From contig JAITVF010000100.1 of assembly GCA_031285945.1 (NCBI GenBank), forward strand, positions 1-6,728: a stretch of DNA of 6,728 nucleotides. Reading direction: 5' to 3'. The translations under genes and the position numbers were made by a program. This document shows positions 1-5,468 of the stretch, piece after piece. The stretch is from Oscillospiraceae bacterium (GTDB lineage Bacteria; Bacillota; Clostridia; Oscillospirales; Ruminococcaceae). The notes beneath the pieces are model-generated. The model ran no database searches and was not told the DNA's origin. It worked only from the letters and a program-made list of their open reading frames with translations. Each line of letters opens with the position of its first letter. Within the stretch, counting starts at the first letter, position 1.

Positions 1-1103
1 ATGCCGGGGCCGCCGGGGACAAGGAGCGCCCGCAGCGTTCCGGGGGAGGGGCGAAAGCCCTTTTCGGGGCACTCGGCGTTGACGCGGCACTCTATGGCGT
101 GGCCACGCATAACTATATCCCCCTGGCTAAGGGCGAGGGGCTTTCCGGCGGCGATTTCTATCTGCGCCTTTACGAGATCTACGCCCGTTACCTGCTCGGT
201 TATGGGATGCTCGACCTGGATACGGGTGTTCATCTCCATAAAGTAGAAGGATCCGTCGGAATCAAGCAAAAACTCTACCGTTCCCGCGCCCTGGTAGCCC
301 GCCGCCTTTGCCGCGAGAACCGCCGCCCGGCCCATAGCTTCGCGCAGCGCGGGCGTCATAAGAGGCGAGGGGGAAGGGCATTCCTCTATAACCTTTTGGT
401 TGCGCCGTTGCAAAGAGCAGTCGCGCTCGCCCAGGTGAAGGGTGTTGCCCTCCCGGTCGGCAAGAATCTGAATCTCGATATGGCGGGGGCGGATCAGCCT
501 TTTTTCAAGGTAGACGCTTCCGTTTCCAAAGGCGGAAAGAGCCTCCTGCCTGGCGGCCGAAAGGGCGCCCTCAAGCCCGGAGGGACCGTCCACCGCCCGG
601 ATGCCGCGCCCGCCGCCCCCCGCGCTTGCCTTTACAAGAAGGGGGTAGCCGATTTCGCGGGCCGCCTCGCGGGCCTCTTCAAGGCTGCCCACAAGGCCGT
701 TAGAGCCGGGAACAACAGGTACTCCGGCTTTTTTTACCGTTTCTCTCGCCGTGGCCTTATCCCCCATTTTCTCGATCGAGCCGGGGGAGGGGCCTATAAA
801 GGCGATGCCGCAGCGCTCGCACTGGCGGGCAAAGTGGGCGTTTTCGCTTAAAAAGCCGTAGCCGGGGTGAATGGCCTGCGCTCCCGATATAGAGCAGGCC
901 GAAAGGACGGCGGGTATATTCAGGTAGCTTTCCCTCAGGGAAGCGGGCCCAATACAGACGGTTTCGTCGGCGATCTGAGCGTGAAGGGCGGTGCGGTCGG
1001 CCTCGGAGCAAACCGCTACCGCCCGCAGCCCCAGCTCGCGGCAGGCGCGGATTATTCTGACCGCGATTTCGCCGCGGTTGGCGATAAGCACTTTATTGAA
1101 CAT
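1..1103 (-). CDS. accC: Biotin carboxylase subunit of acetyl-CoA carboxylase (partial, C-terminus cut by window edge)
   Basis: This subunit carries out the ATP- and bicarbonate-dependent carboxylation of the biotin on AccB, the first half-reaction of cytosolic acetyl-CoA carboxylase. The frame is open from an ATG at 1103 to the window edge, giving 367 codons; E. coli AccC has 449 residues, so roughly the last 80 are missing. The N-terminus [20 protein letters not shown] is the classical biotin carboxylase start. Next come [10 protein letters not shown] (79-88), GDK with K116, the ATP-grasp glycine loop [10 protein letters not shown] (158-167), H208, RRNQK with K237, and [10 protein letters not shown] (290-299) with E290, N292, R294 and E298. 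R340 follows in GHAIECR. All line up with E. coli catalytic or ATP/biotin-binding residues. The gene starts 18 nt after fabZ stops. Its ribosome site (AGGA) is weak and about 14 nt from the ATG, so coupling to upstream translation is plausible. Pyruvate or propionyl-CoA carboxylase is unlikely in this context. Confidence 0.96.
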   Translation of the reverse strand, partial: MFNKVLIANRGEIAVRIIRACRELGLRAVAVCSEADRTALHAQIADETVCIGPASLRESYLNIPAVLSACSISGAQAIHPGYGFLSENAHFARQCERCGIAFIGPSPGSIEKMGDKATARETVKKAGVPVVPGSNGLVGSLEEAREAAREIGYPLLVKASAGGGGRGIRAVDGPSGLEGALSAARQEALSAFGNGSVYLEKRLIRPRHIEIQILADREGNTLHLGERDCSLQRRNQKVIEECPSPSPLMTPALREAMGRAAVLAAKAAGYQGAGTVEFLLDSDGSFYFMEMNTRIQVEHPITEQVTGVDLVKAQIEIAAGKPLALSQGDIVMRGHAIECRVNAECPEKGFRPSPGTLRALLVPGGPG

Positions 1104-1121
1104 TATAAATAAAAGCTTCCT

Positions 1122-1553
1122 TTACTTTTGAAATGCGAAGGTGATCTCGCAGGTTAGGGCGACCTCGTCGCCTACGGCGGCGCGGCAGCGCCCAACCCCT
1201 ATGCCTGCCCGCAGCTTTACCATTTCTACCTCAAGGGTCAGCGTTTCGCCGGGGAGGACCTGGCGGCGGAATTTTGCGTTGTCCAGCTTGGCCAGGAGTG
1301 CCGTTTTGCCCTTGTGCTCGGGTAAAACGCCGACGCAGACCGCCCCCGCCTGAGCAAGCATCTCAACCATGAGGACGCCGGGGGTTACCGGGTAGCCGGG
1401 AAAATGACCGGGAACCCAGGCGTCGGAGGAGGTAAGATGCTTTACGGCTACGCATTTTTTGCCGGGGTCCAGGGCCGTTACCTCGTCGATAAGCAAAAAT
1501 GGCTCGCGGTGGGGAATAACCTCCATAATCTCCTCTTTGTTGAGCAGTACCAT
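1122..1553 (-). CDS. fabZ: 3-hydroxyacyl-ACP dehydratase FabZ
   Basis: FabZ removes water from 3-hydroxyacyl-ACP to give trans-2-enoyl-ACP in each elongation cycle. The 143-residue product is the usual family length, a single hot-dog fold. IPHREPFLLIDEV (13-25) is the family's N-terminal signature. GHFPGYPVTPGVL (49-61) carries catalytic H50, and MVEMLAQ (62-68) carries E64. The acidic residue being Glu rather than Asp points to FabZ and away from the isomerase-type FabA. FRRQVLPGE (95-103) is the conserved central segment. The start ATG shares one base with the accB stop (TAATG), and a strong Shine-Dalgarno sequence, AGAAGGAGG, lies inside the 3' end of accB, so the two genes are probably translationally coupled. 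The stop TAA lies 18 nt before accC. Nothing in the protein looks broken. Confidence 0.96.
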   Translation of the reverse strand: MVLLNKEEIMEVIPHREPFLLIDEVTALDPGKKCVAVKHLTSSDAWVPGHFPGYPVTPGVLMVEMLAQAGAVCVGVLPEHKGKTALLAKLDNAKFRRQVLPGETLTLEVEMVKLRAGIGVGRCRAAVGDEVALTCEITFAFQK

Positions 1554-1996
1554 TATGACCCTCCTTCTATCGCAAGAATCGGCTGACCGTATTCGACCGT
1601 CTGAGCGTTCTTAACAAAAATATCTGTTACAATTCCGTCAAGCTCGCTGGTTACCTCGTTCATAAGCTTCATAGATTCTATTATAAAGAGCACGTCCCCC
1701 TTTTTAACCCGATCGCCCGCCTTAACAAAGGGGCTCTGCGCCGGGTCGGGCGAGGCGTAAAATGTACCAACCAGGGGGGAGCGGACCACGCTGCCGCTAA
1801 AGGAAGGCTCGCCACCCGGGGCGGCGGGGGGCTCGGTCGCGGCCTGGGAAACTGCCAAAGGCGCAGCCGCGAGCCCGGGGGACTCCAGCTCCAGCCGGAA
1901 GTCGCCCTGCTCTACCCGCAGCGCGCCGATTCCGAACCTGTGCATGGAGGACATAAGCTCCTTTAAATCCTGAACGGTGAAATCAATATTCTTCAC
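1553..1996 (-). CDS. accB: Biotin carboxyl carrier protein of acetyl-CoA carboxylase (BCCP)
   Basis: BCCP carries the biotin that shuttles carboxyl between AccC and the AccA/AccD carboxyltransferase. The 147-residue product has the expected three parts. An N-terminal helical segment (about 1-40, LKELMSSMHRFGIGALRVEQ) is the part that docks biotin carboxylase. An Ala/Pro/Gly-rich flexible linker spans about 41-68. The C-terminal biotinyl domain spans about 70-144. The biotinylation motif ESMKLMNEV places the modified lysine at K110. VGTFYASPDPAQSPFV (76-91) contains the 'thumb' loop typical of bacterial AccB. The start is GTG at 1996, read as Met; it is supported by GGAGG 8 nt upstream and by the family-like N-terminus. 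The gene follows fabF after 71 nt of AT-rich DNA and shares one base with fabZ. Other biotinyl carriers, such as decarboxylase gamma subunits, are made unlikely by the N-terminal domain and the neighbours. Confidence 0.96.
   Translation of the reverse strand: MKNIDFTVQDLKELMSSMHRFGIGALRVEQGDFRLELESPGLAAAPLAVSQAATEPPAAPGGEPSFSGSVVRSPLVGTFYASPDPAQSPFVKAGDRVKKGDVLFIIESMKLMNEVTSELDGIVTDIFVKNAQTVEYGQPILAIEGGS
1560..1568 (-). promoter_or_regulatory. Ribosome binding site of fabZ inside accB
   Basis: AGAAGGAGG on the minus strand ends 6 nt before the fabZ ATG at 1553. It lies within the last codons of accB. Together with the one-base TAATG overlap, it fixes the fabZ start and suggests coupled translation of the two proteins. 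Confidence 0.85.
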
Positions 1997-2004
1997 TGGT
2001 GAAA

Positions 2005-2009
2005 CCTCC
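2005..2009 (-). promoter_or_regulatory. Ribosome binding site of accB (decides the GTG start)
   Basis: GGAGG on the minus strand lies 8 nt upstream of the GTG at 1996. It supports GTG as the true start. Confidence 0.75.
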
Positions 2010-2029
2010 GCGCGGTGTAGTTGTTAAAA

Positions 2030-2057
2030 AATAAGAGCTGTAAAATAAAAACTGTAA
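2030..2057. repeat. Tandem pair of 14-bp AT-rich units in the fabF-accB gap
   Basis: Two adjacent 14-bp units, AATAAGAGCTGTAA (2030-2043) and AATAAAAACTGTAA (2044-2057), match at 12 of 14 positions. They lie in the 71-nt spacer upstream of accB. On the accB-sense strand they give a U-rich leader. A role as a translation enhancer is possible but is only inference. Confidence 0.6.
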
Positions 2058-2067
2058 TCAGAAATTA

Positions 2068-3318
2068 TTATAGCGCCCGCGCTAAGGCTATCGTTACGTT
2101 GTGCCCGCCGAAGCCCAGCGAATTGGAAAGCGCGCAGCCGGCGCTCATTTTTCGGGGGCCTTCGGGGATATAGTCGAGGTCGCAGGCGGGGTCGGGTATG
2201 CGGTAGCCGGCAGTGGGGGGGAGTATACCCTCGTGAAGCGCTTTGGCGGTTATTATGGCCTCGACCGCGCCCGCCGCGCCCAGAAGGTGACCGGTGACCC
2301 CCTTGGTGGAGGAAACGGCCACCGTAAAGGCCGCGTCGCCAAGGGCCTTTTTTATCGCCAGGGTTTCGACAAGGTCGTTCTGCTCGGTGGCGGTGCCGTG
2401 GGCGTTTATATAATCCACCTGCCCGGGGGAAACTCCCGCCTCCTCCATGGCGAACTCCATGGCCCTGGCGCCGCCCTTACCCTCGGGGTCGGGCCCGGTT
2501 ATATGGTAGCCGTCGTCGGTCGAGCCGTAGCCTGTTACCTCGGCGTAGATTTTAGCCCCTCGCCTCCGCGCGCTGCCAAGCTCCTCGAGAACGAGTATTC
2601 CCGCGCCCTCGGCCATGGCGAAGCCGCTACGCTCTTTATCGAAGGGGATGGAGAAGCGGGCGGGGTCGTCCCCTGTGGCAAGGGCCCCCATGTTGTTGAA
2701 GCCGGCCATGGCGAACTCGGTAACGCTTGCCTCGGCGCCTCCGGCGAGGCAAGCGTCGAGATAGCCGAACTTGATTTTGCGAAAGGCCTCGCCAACAGCG
2801 TGAGCGCTTGAGGCGCAGGCCGAGACAGGGCAAAAGTTATCGCCCTTAAAGCCGTATTCTATGGCGATCTGCCCCCCCGCCATATTGGAAATCATGGCGG
2901 GAATAAAGAATACCGATACCCGGCCCGGGCCCTTTTCAAGATATTTTACATGCTCTTCCTCTATTGTGTGAAATCCGCCGATTCCGCTGGCCACGATTAC
3001 ACCGACCTTAAAGGGATCAAGACCCTCCGAAAAGCCTCCGGCGTCCCGGACGGCCTCGCGGGCGGCCGTCACGGCGAATTGGGTAAATCGGGCCATTCTG
3101 CGGGCGTCCTTTTTGCCTATTCCGTGCAAGACGGGGTCCCAGTCCCCTATTTCGGCAGCGTAGCGGACTGGAAGCTCTCCCGGCTCGAACGCCTTGATTT
3201 CAGAAAAGGCGTGGCGCCCCTCCCGCACGTTTTCCCACAGGGGAGAAACGCCGACCCCGCTCGAGGTAACCGCCCCCATCCCGGTAATCACTACTCGTCT
3301 CAAGATAAAGACCCCCAT
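2068..3318 (-). CDS. fabF: 3-oxoacyl-ACP synthase II (KAS II)
   Basis: FabF condenses acyl-ACP with malonyl-ACP in the elongation cycle. The 416-residue product spans a full KAS II thiolase fold. The N-terminus is RRVVITGMGAVTSSG. The catalytic triad is C168 (PVSACASSAHAVGEA), H307 (NAHGTAT) and H344 (VTGHLLGAAG), with the conserved lysine K339 just before. F403 in NSLGFGGHN matches the gating phenylalanine F400 of E. coli. SIPFDKERSGF (223-233) resembles Clostridia and streptococcal FabF. The start is uncertain: the ATG at 3318 has no visible Shine-Dalgarno, while a TTG at 3303 has GGGGGT 7 nt upstream and would give 411 residues, closer to E. coli's 413. The gene follows a 256-nt repeat-filled gap after fabG and precedes accB by 71 nt. 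Polyketide ketosynthases are unlikely given the single-domain size and context. Confidence 0.96.
   Translation of the reverse strand: MGVFILRRVVITGMGAVTSSGVGVSPLWENVREGRHAFSEIKAFEPGELPVRYAAEIGDWDPVLHGIGKKDARRMARFTQFAVTAAREAVRDAGGFSEGLDPFKVGVIVASGIGGFHTIEEEHVKYLEKGPGRVSVFFIPAMISNMAGGQIAIEYGFKGDNFCPVSACASSAHAVGEAFRKIKFGYLDACLAGGAEASVTEFAMAGFNNMGALATGDDPARFSIPFDKERSGFAMAEGAGILVLEELGSARRRGAKIYAEVTGYGSTDDGYHITGPDPEGKGGARAMEFAMEEAGVSPGQVDYINAHGTATEQNDLVETLAIKKALGDAAFTVAVSSTKGVTGHLLGAAGAVEAIITAKALHEGILPPTAGYRIPDPACDLDYIPEGPRKMSAGCALSNSLGFGGHNVTIALARAL
3311..3316 (-). promoter_or_regulatory. Possible ribosome binding site for an alternative TTG start of fabF
   Basis: GGGGGT on the minus strand can pair with the 16S tail using one G-U wobble and lies 7 nt before TTG 3303-3301. 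It overlaps the upstream ATG at 3318, which has no such site of its own. If it is the true site, FabF begins at residue 6 of the longer reading. Confidence 0.45.
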
Positions 3319-3361
3319 ATAGTTGTTAGCGCATAGCTCTTAGCCACTATAGTTAATTTTT

Positions 3362-3387
3362 GTTTTATATGCTTGTGCGAATTCTGG
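3362..3387 (+). repeat. Direct repeat, copy 1 (26 bp)
   Basis: This 26-bp stretch matches 3463-3488 at 22 of 26 positions in the same orientation. Both copies begin GTTTTA and end AATTCTGG. Each stands next to one of the two hairpin elements in the gap between fabG and fabF. Confidence 0.75.
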
Positions 3388-3389
3388 GT

Positions 3390-3440
3390 CAAAACACCCG
3401 CCGGCTGCGGCCGGCACCCTCTTTGCTAAAGAGGGTGGGG
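3390..3440 (+). repeat. Hairpin repeat element, forward copy
   Basis: The element begins CAAAACACCCG and ends GGGTGGGG. It contains two perfect hairpins: GCCGGC-TGCG-GCCGGC at 3400-3415 and CACCCTCTTT-GCT-AAAGAGGGTG at 3415-3437. A related copy in the opposite orientation lies at 3489-3536. No T-run follows on either strand, so it is not a standard intrinsic terminator. It may be a dispersed palindromic repeat of the REP or MITE type; a genome-wide search would show whether it is multicopy. Confidence 0.7.
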
Positions 3441-3452
3441 TATTGCCGGTAG

Positions 3453-3482
3453 ATTATTTCCCGTTTTACATGCCTGTGTCAA
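3453..3482 (-). promoter_or_regulatory. Candidate promoter toward fabF, within the repeat
   Basis: On the minus strand, TTGACA (3482-3477) is followed after 18 nt by AATAAT (3458-3453), 5 of 6 to the -10 consensus. It points toward fabF, about 130 nt away. The -35 box lies inside direct repeat copy 2. Copy 1 has TTCGCA at the same place and has lost the box. It could give fabF-accB-fabZ-accC a start separate from fabH-fabG. This is an inference from boxes alone. Confidence 0.4.
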
Positions 3483-3488
3483 TTCTGG
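3463..3488 (+). repeat. Direct repeat, copy 2 (26 bp)
   Basis: This is the second copy of the 26-bp repeat at 3362-3387, with 22 of 26 positions identical. It abuts the reverse-oriented hairpin element, and its minus strand carries a consensus TTGACA. Confidence 0.75.
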
Positions 3489-3536
3489 CCCCACCCCTTT
3501 AGAAAAGAGGGTGGCCCCGCAGGGCCGGGTGTTTTG
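3489..3536 (-). repeat. Hairpin repeat element, reverse copy
   Basis: Read on the minus strand, this matches the forward element: CAAAACACCCG at one end, then a GC hairpin with a TGCG loop, then an ACCCTCTTT...CTAAAG stem ending GGGTGGGG. Here the first stem is GGCCC/GGGCC (3513-3517 with 3522-3526) instead of GCCGGC/GCCGGC, yet it still pairs. The second stem has one bulge. Confidence 0.7.
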
Positions 3537-3574
3537 GCCGGCATCGACAACCGCCAACGGCTATGCGCCGTAAG

Positions 3575-4309
3575 CTACCCGAGCATTCCGTCCACCACCA
3601 GCACGTGGCCGGTTATGAAGCTGCTTGTCGCGAGAAAGAATACAGCCTCGGCTACCTCCTCGGGCCTGCCGGGGCGGCCCAGGGCTGTGGCGTTTAAGAG
3701 CGCCTCCCGCGCTTTTTCCGGCATTCTGTCGGTCATCGCGGTTTCGATAAAGCCGGGCGCCACCGCGTTGCAGGTTATTCCACGCCCGCCCAGCTCCTTC
3801 GCCACCGATTTGGTGAGCCCTATGAGCCCCGATTTTGAGGCCGCATAGTTTGCCTGCCCACGGTTGCCGGTTATACCCACCACCGAGGTTATATTGATTA
3901 TCTTCCCCGCCCGCTTTTTCATCATCTGGGGGGTTATGTGGCGTATAGTGTTGAAGGCGCCCTTTAGATTGGTTGCGAGAACGGCGTCGAACTGCTCCTC
4001 GCTCATCCTGGCTACGGGCCCGTCGCGGGTTATCCCGGCGGCGTTTACAAGGACGTCGATTCCGCCAAAGGCTTCCGTAGCTGCCGAGATAAGCCTGCCC
4101 GCCGCCTCAAAATCGGCTACGTCGGCCACGAAGCACCCGGCGCGGACTCCCTTTTCCCGGGCGGCCGCGGCGACAGGCTCCCCGCCTCGCGAGAGGGAGC
4201 CTTCACTGTGGCAGCCTATCGCCACGTCCCAGCCCTTTTCGGCAAATAAGAGCGCGCAGGCCGCCCCGATACCGGAGGAGCCGCCGGTGATGAGAACTGT
4301 GTTACCCAT
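3575..4309 (-). CDS. fabG: 3-oxoacyl-ACP reductase FabG
   Basis: FabG reduces 3-oxoacyl-ACP to 3-hydroxyacyl-ACP, normally with NADPH. The 244-residue product is a full classical short-chain dehydrogenase. The nucleotide loop is TGGSSGIG (8-15), where E. coli has TGASRGIG. The second structural motif is NAAG (89-92) instead of the commoner NNAG. The catalytic set is N114, S142, Y155 and K159 (YAASK). NAAGITRD and VAPGFIETAMT (183-193) are characteristic of FabG among the many SDR families, and the neighbours settle the assignment. The ATG at 4309 has GGAGG 6 nt upstream. The gene lies 24 nt after fabH, so they are probably co-transcribed. It is followed by a 256-nt repeat-filled gap before fabF; in many genomes acpP sits there. 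Confidence 0.95.
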   Translation of the reverse strand: MGNTVLITGGSSGIGAACALLFAEKGWDVAIGCHSEGSLSRGGEPVAAAAREKGVRAGCFVADVADFEAAGRLISAATEAFGGIDVLVNAAGITRDGPVARMSEEQFDAVLATNLKGAFNTIRHITPQMMKKRAGKIINITSVVGITGNRGQANYAASKSGLIGLTKSVAKELGGRGITCNAVAPGFIETAMTDRMPEKAREALLNATALGRPGRPEEVAEAVFFLATSSFITGHVLVVDGMLG

Positions 4310-4315
4310 AAAGAT

Positions 4316-4320
4316 CCTCC
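4316..4320 (-). promoter_or_regulatory. Ribosome binding site of fabG
   Basis: GGAGG on the minus strand ends 6 nt before the ATG at 4309, in the 24-nt fabH-fabG spacer. It fixes the fabG start. Confidence 0.8.
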
Positions 4321-4333
4321 ATTTAAAATTGGC

Positions 4334-5326
4334 TTATCTGTGATATTCCGCCACAAGCGCCCCCCAGGTCAGGCCTGAGCCGAAGCCCACAAGGCAGAAG
4401 AGGTCGCCTTCCTTGAGCCGGCCTGCCCTGACGCATTCATCCAGGCCTATGAGTATGGTGGCGCTTGAGGTGTTGGCGTATTTTTCGATATTGGAGTATA
4501 CCCGTTGGGGCGGGAAATTAAGATTTTTGACGGCGGTCTCGAGTATTCTGAGATTGGCCTGATGGGGAATGAGCAGGTCGATATCCTCAAGCCGTACACC
4601 CGCTTTTTCGCACGCGGCCAGAACCGCCCTGGGCATGGCTTTGGTGGCGAATTTGTAGACCTCTCTGCCGTCCATTACGATCGCGCCCGCGCGGCTTATC
4701 GGGAAAGGGGCTTCCTCGCAGGGGGAAAGGCTCAAAAAAGGGTAATCGTGGCGGGGAATGGCATCGTATAGATATTTGGCGCCGCCGGGATCGCTGAAAA
4801 GGGCCGAGCCGTACGCGCCGTTACCGCGGCCTAAGACCGCCGCCCCCGCGCCGTCCCCAAAGAGGACGCAGCTTGAGCGGTCGGCGTAGTCGACCTGCTG
4901 GGTGAGCCACTCGGTTCCCACCACAAGAACGGCTTTAACAGCCCCCGCCGCAAGATAAAGCCTGGCGACGTCCATCGCGTAGACCGAGCCGGTGCAGGCC
5001 GCGGCGATATCGAAGGCGAAGGCGTTTTCGGCTCCCAGCGCGCCCTGGATCATGCAGGCGACTGAGGGGTAACGAAAATCGCCGGTGACCGAGGAGCATA
5101 TGATCAGGTCGAGCCCCCCAGGGGAAACCCCCGCGGCTTCAAGAGCGTTTCTGGCGGCCAGCTCCCCCATTCTCCAGGCGGGCTCTCCGCCCGAAACGCG
5201 GCGCTCCTTCATGCCGGTACGGGATACGATCCACTCGTCGCTCGTATCTGTAAAGGCCTCGAAGTCTTTGTTGCGCAGTACAAATTCGGGCAGGTAGCGC
5301 CCCGTTCCCAAAATAGCGATGTTCAT
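4334..5326 (-). CDS. fabH: 3-oxoacyl-ACP synthase III (KAS III), initiating condensing enzyme
   Basis: FabH starts each fatty acid by condensing an acyl-CoA primer with malonyl-ACP. The 330-residue product has the full family layout. TSDEWIVSRTG (28-38) holds W32 and R36, which contact CoA in the E. coli enzyme. The catalytic triad is C111 (DIAAACTGSVYA), H255 (PHQANLR) and N285 (YANTSSAT); R260 matches the ACP-docking arginine. FGDGAGAAVL (156-165) is the usual signature. Y86 stands where E. coli has F87, the residue from the partner subunit that lines the primer pocket, so primer choice may differ. The ATG at 5326 has AGGGGTG 4 nt upstream. This is the first gene of the leftward unit and has its own strong promoter. 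ACP does not follow it here. A KAS III-like gene of another pathway is unlikely in this cluster. Confidence 0.96.
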   Translation of the reverse strand: MNIAILGTGRYLPEFVLRNKDFEAFTDTSDEWIVSRTGMKERRVSGGEPAWRMGELAARNALEAAGVSPGGLDLIICSSVTGDFRYPSVACMIQGALGAENAFAFDIAAACTGSVYAMDVARLYLAAGAVKAVLVVGTEWLTQQVDYADRSSCVLFGDGAGAAVLGRGNGAYGSALFSDPGGAKYLYDAIPRHDYPFLSLSPCEEAPFPISRAGAIVMDGREVYKFATKAMPRAVLAACEKAGVRLEDIDLLIPHQANLRILETAVKNLNFPPQRVYSNIEKYANTSSATILIGLDECVRAGRLKEGDLFCLVGFGSGLTWGALVAEYHR

Positions 5327-5361
5327 TGTTCACCCCTATGGCATGGCCGGAAGGTGCGGGC

Positions 5362-5390
5362 TTGACAGAAAATGTAACAGGTGTTATATT
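5362..5390 (+). promoter_or_regulatory. Sigma70-type promoter toward fabD
   Basis: Consensus TTGACA (5362-5367), a 17-nt spacer and TATATT (5385-5390) form a near-ideal promoter. The expected start near 5397 leaves a leader of about 157 nt before the fabD ATG. It faces the fabH promoter head-on. Confidence 0.75.
5371..5390. promoter_or_regulatory. Palindromic operator candidate in the fabH-fabD promoter region
   Basis: AATGTAACAGGTGTTATATT is an inverted repeat with 9-bp arms (8 of 9 paired) around a GG centre; its core is TAACA-GG-TGTTA. It fills the 3' part of the spacer and all of the -10 box of the fabD promoter, and it covers the expected start site of fabH. A repressor bound here could silence both genes. 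It does not match the FapR (TTAGTACC-type) or FabT consensus as I know them, so the regulator is unassigned. Confidence 0.5.
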
Positions 5391-5394
5391 TTTT

Positions 5395-5423
5395 AGCATA
5401 GACTCTATCGCCTTATTTGTCAA
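5395..5423 (-). promoter_or_regulatory. Sigma70-type promoter toward fabH and the leftward operon
   Basis: On the minus strand, consensus TTGACA (5423-5418), a 17-nt spacer and TATGCT (5400-5395) form a strong promoter. The predicted start near 5388 gives a leader of about 62 nt to the fabH ATG. Its -10 box is 4 bp from that of the opposing fabD promoter. Confidence 0.8.
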
Positions 5424-5424
5424 C

Positions 5425-5462
5425 CCTCCCGGCGTATTATTTTTATGGGAGGCAGACGCCGG
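5425..5462 (+). promoter_or_regulatory. Competing hairpins in the fabD leader
   Basis: Two stems overlap in the predicted fabD leader: CCTCCC (5425-5430) with GGGAGG (5447-5452), and CCGGCGT (5429-5435) with ACGCCGG (5456-5462). They share bases and interleave, so they cannot both form as simple hairpins. A switch-like role is conceivable. No known riboswitch is recognised and no terminator T-run follows directly. Confidence 0.3.
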
Positions 5463-5468
5463 CTCGGC

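Noticed and set aside
99..851. 250-residue open frame on the plus strand
   Set aside because: It lies antisense to accC, whose codons encode a fully conserved enzyme. The translation resembles no family and reflects GC-rich codon bias.
2101..2811. 236-residue open frame on the plus strand
   Set aside because: It is antisense to fabF, low in complexity and Gly/Ala-rich, with no recognisable domain. It is a shadow frame.
3415..3437. Perfect 10-bp hairpin as an intrinsic terminator after fabG
   Set aside because: No T-tract follows on either strand, and fabF lies downstream in the same direction. It fits a repeat element better.
3319..3574. Hidden acpP in the fabG-fabF gap
   Set aside because: No frame carries a DSL phosphopantetheine site, and the space is filled by hairpins and direct repeats.
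3864..4343. 159-residue plus-strand frame
   Set aside because: It is antisense to fabG, with no ribosome site or family resemblance.
5371..5390. FapR binding site
   Set aside because: The core TAACA-GG-TGTTA lacks the TTAGTACC arms of the FapR consensus, so I leave the regulator unnamed.
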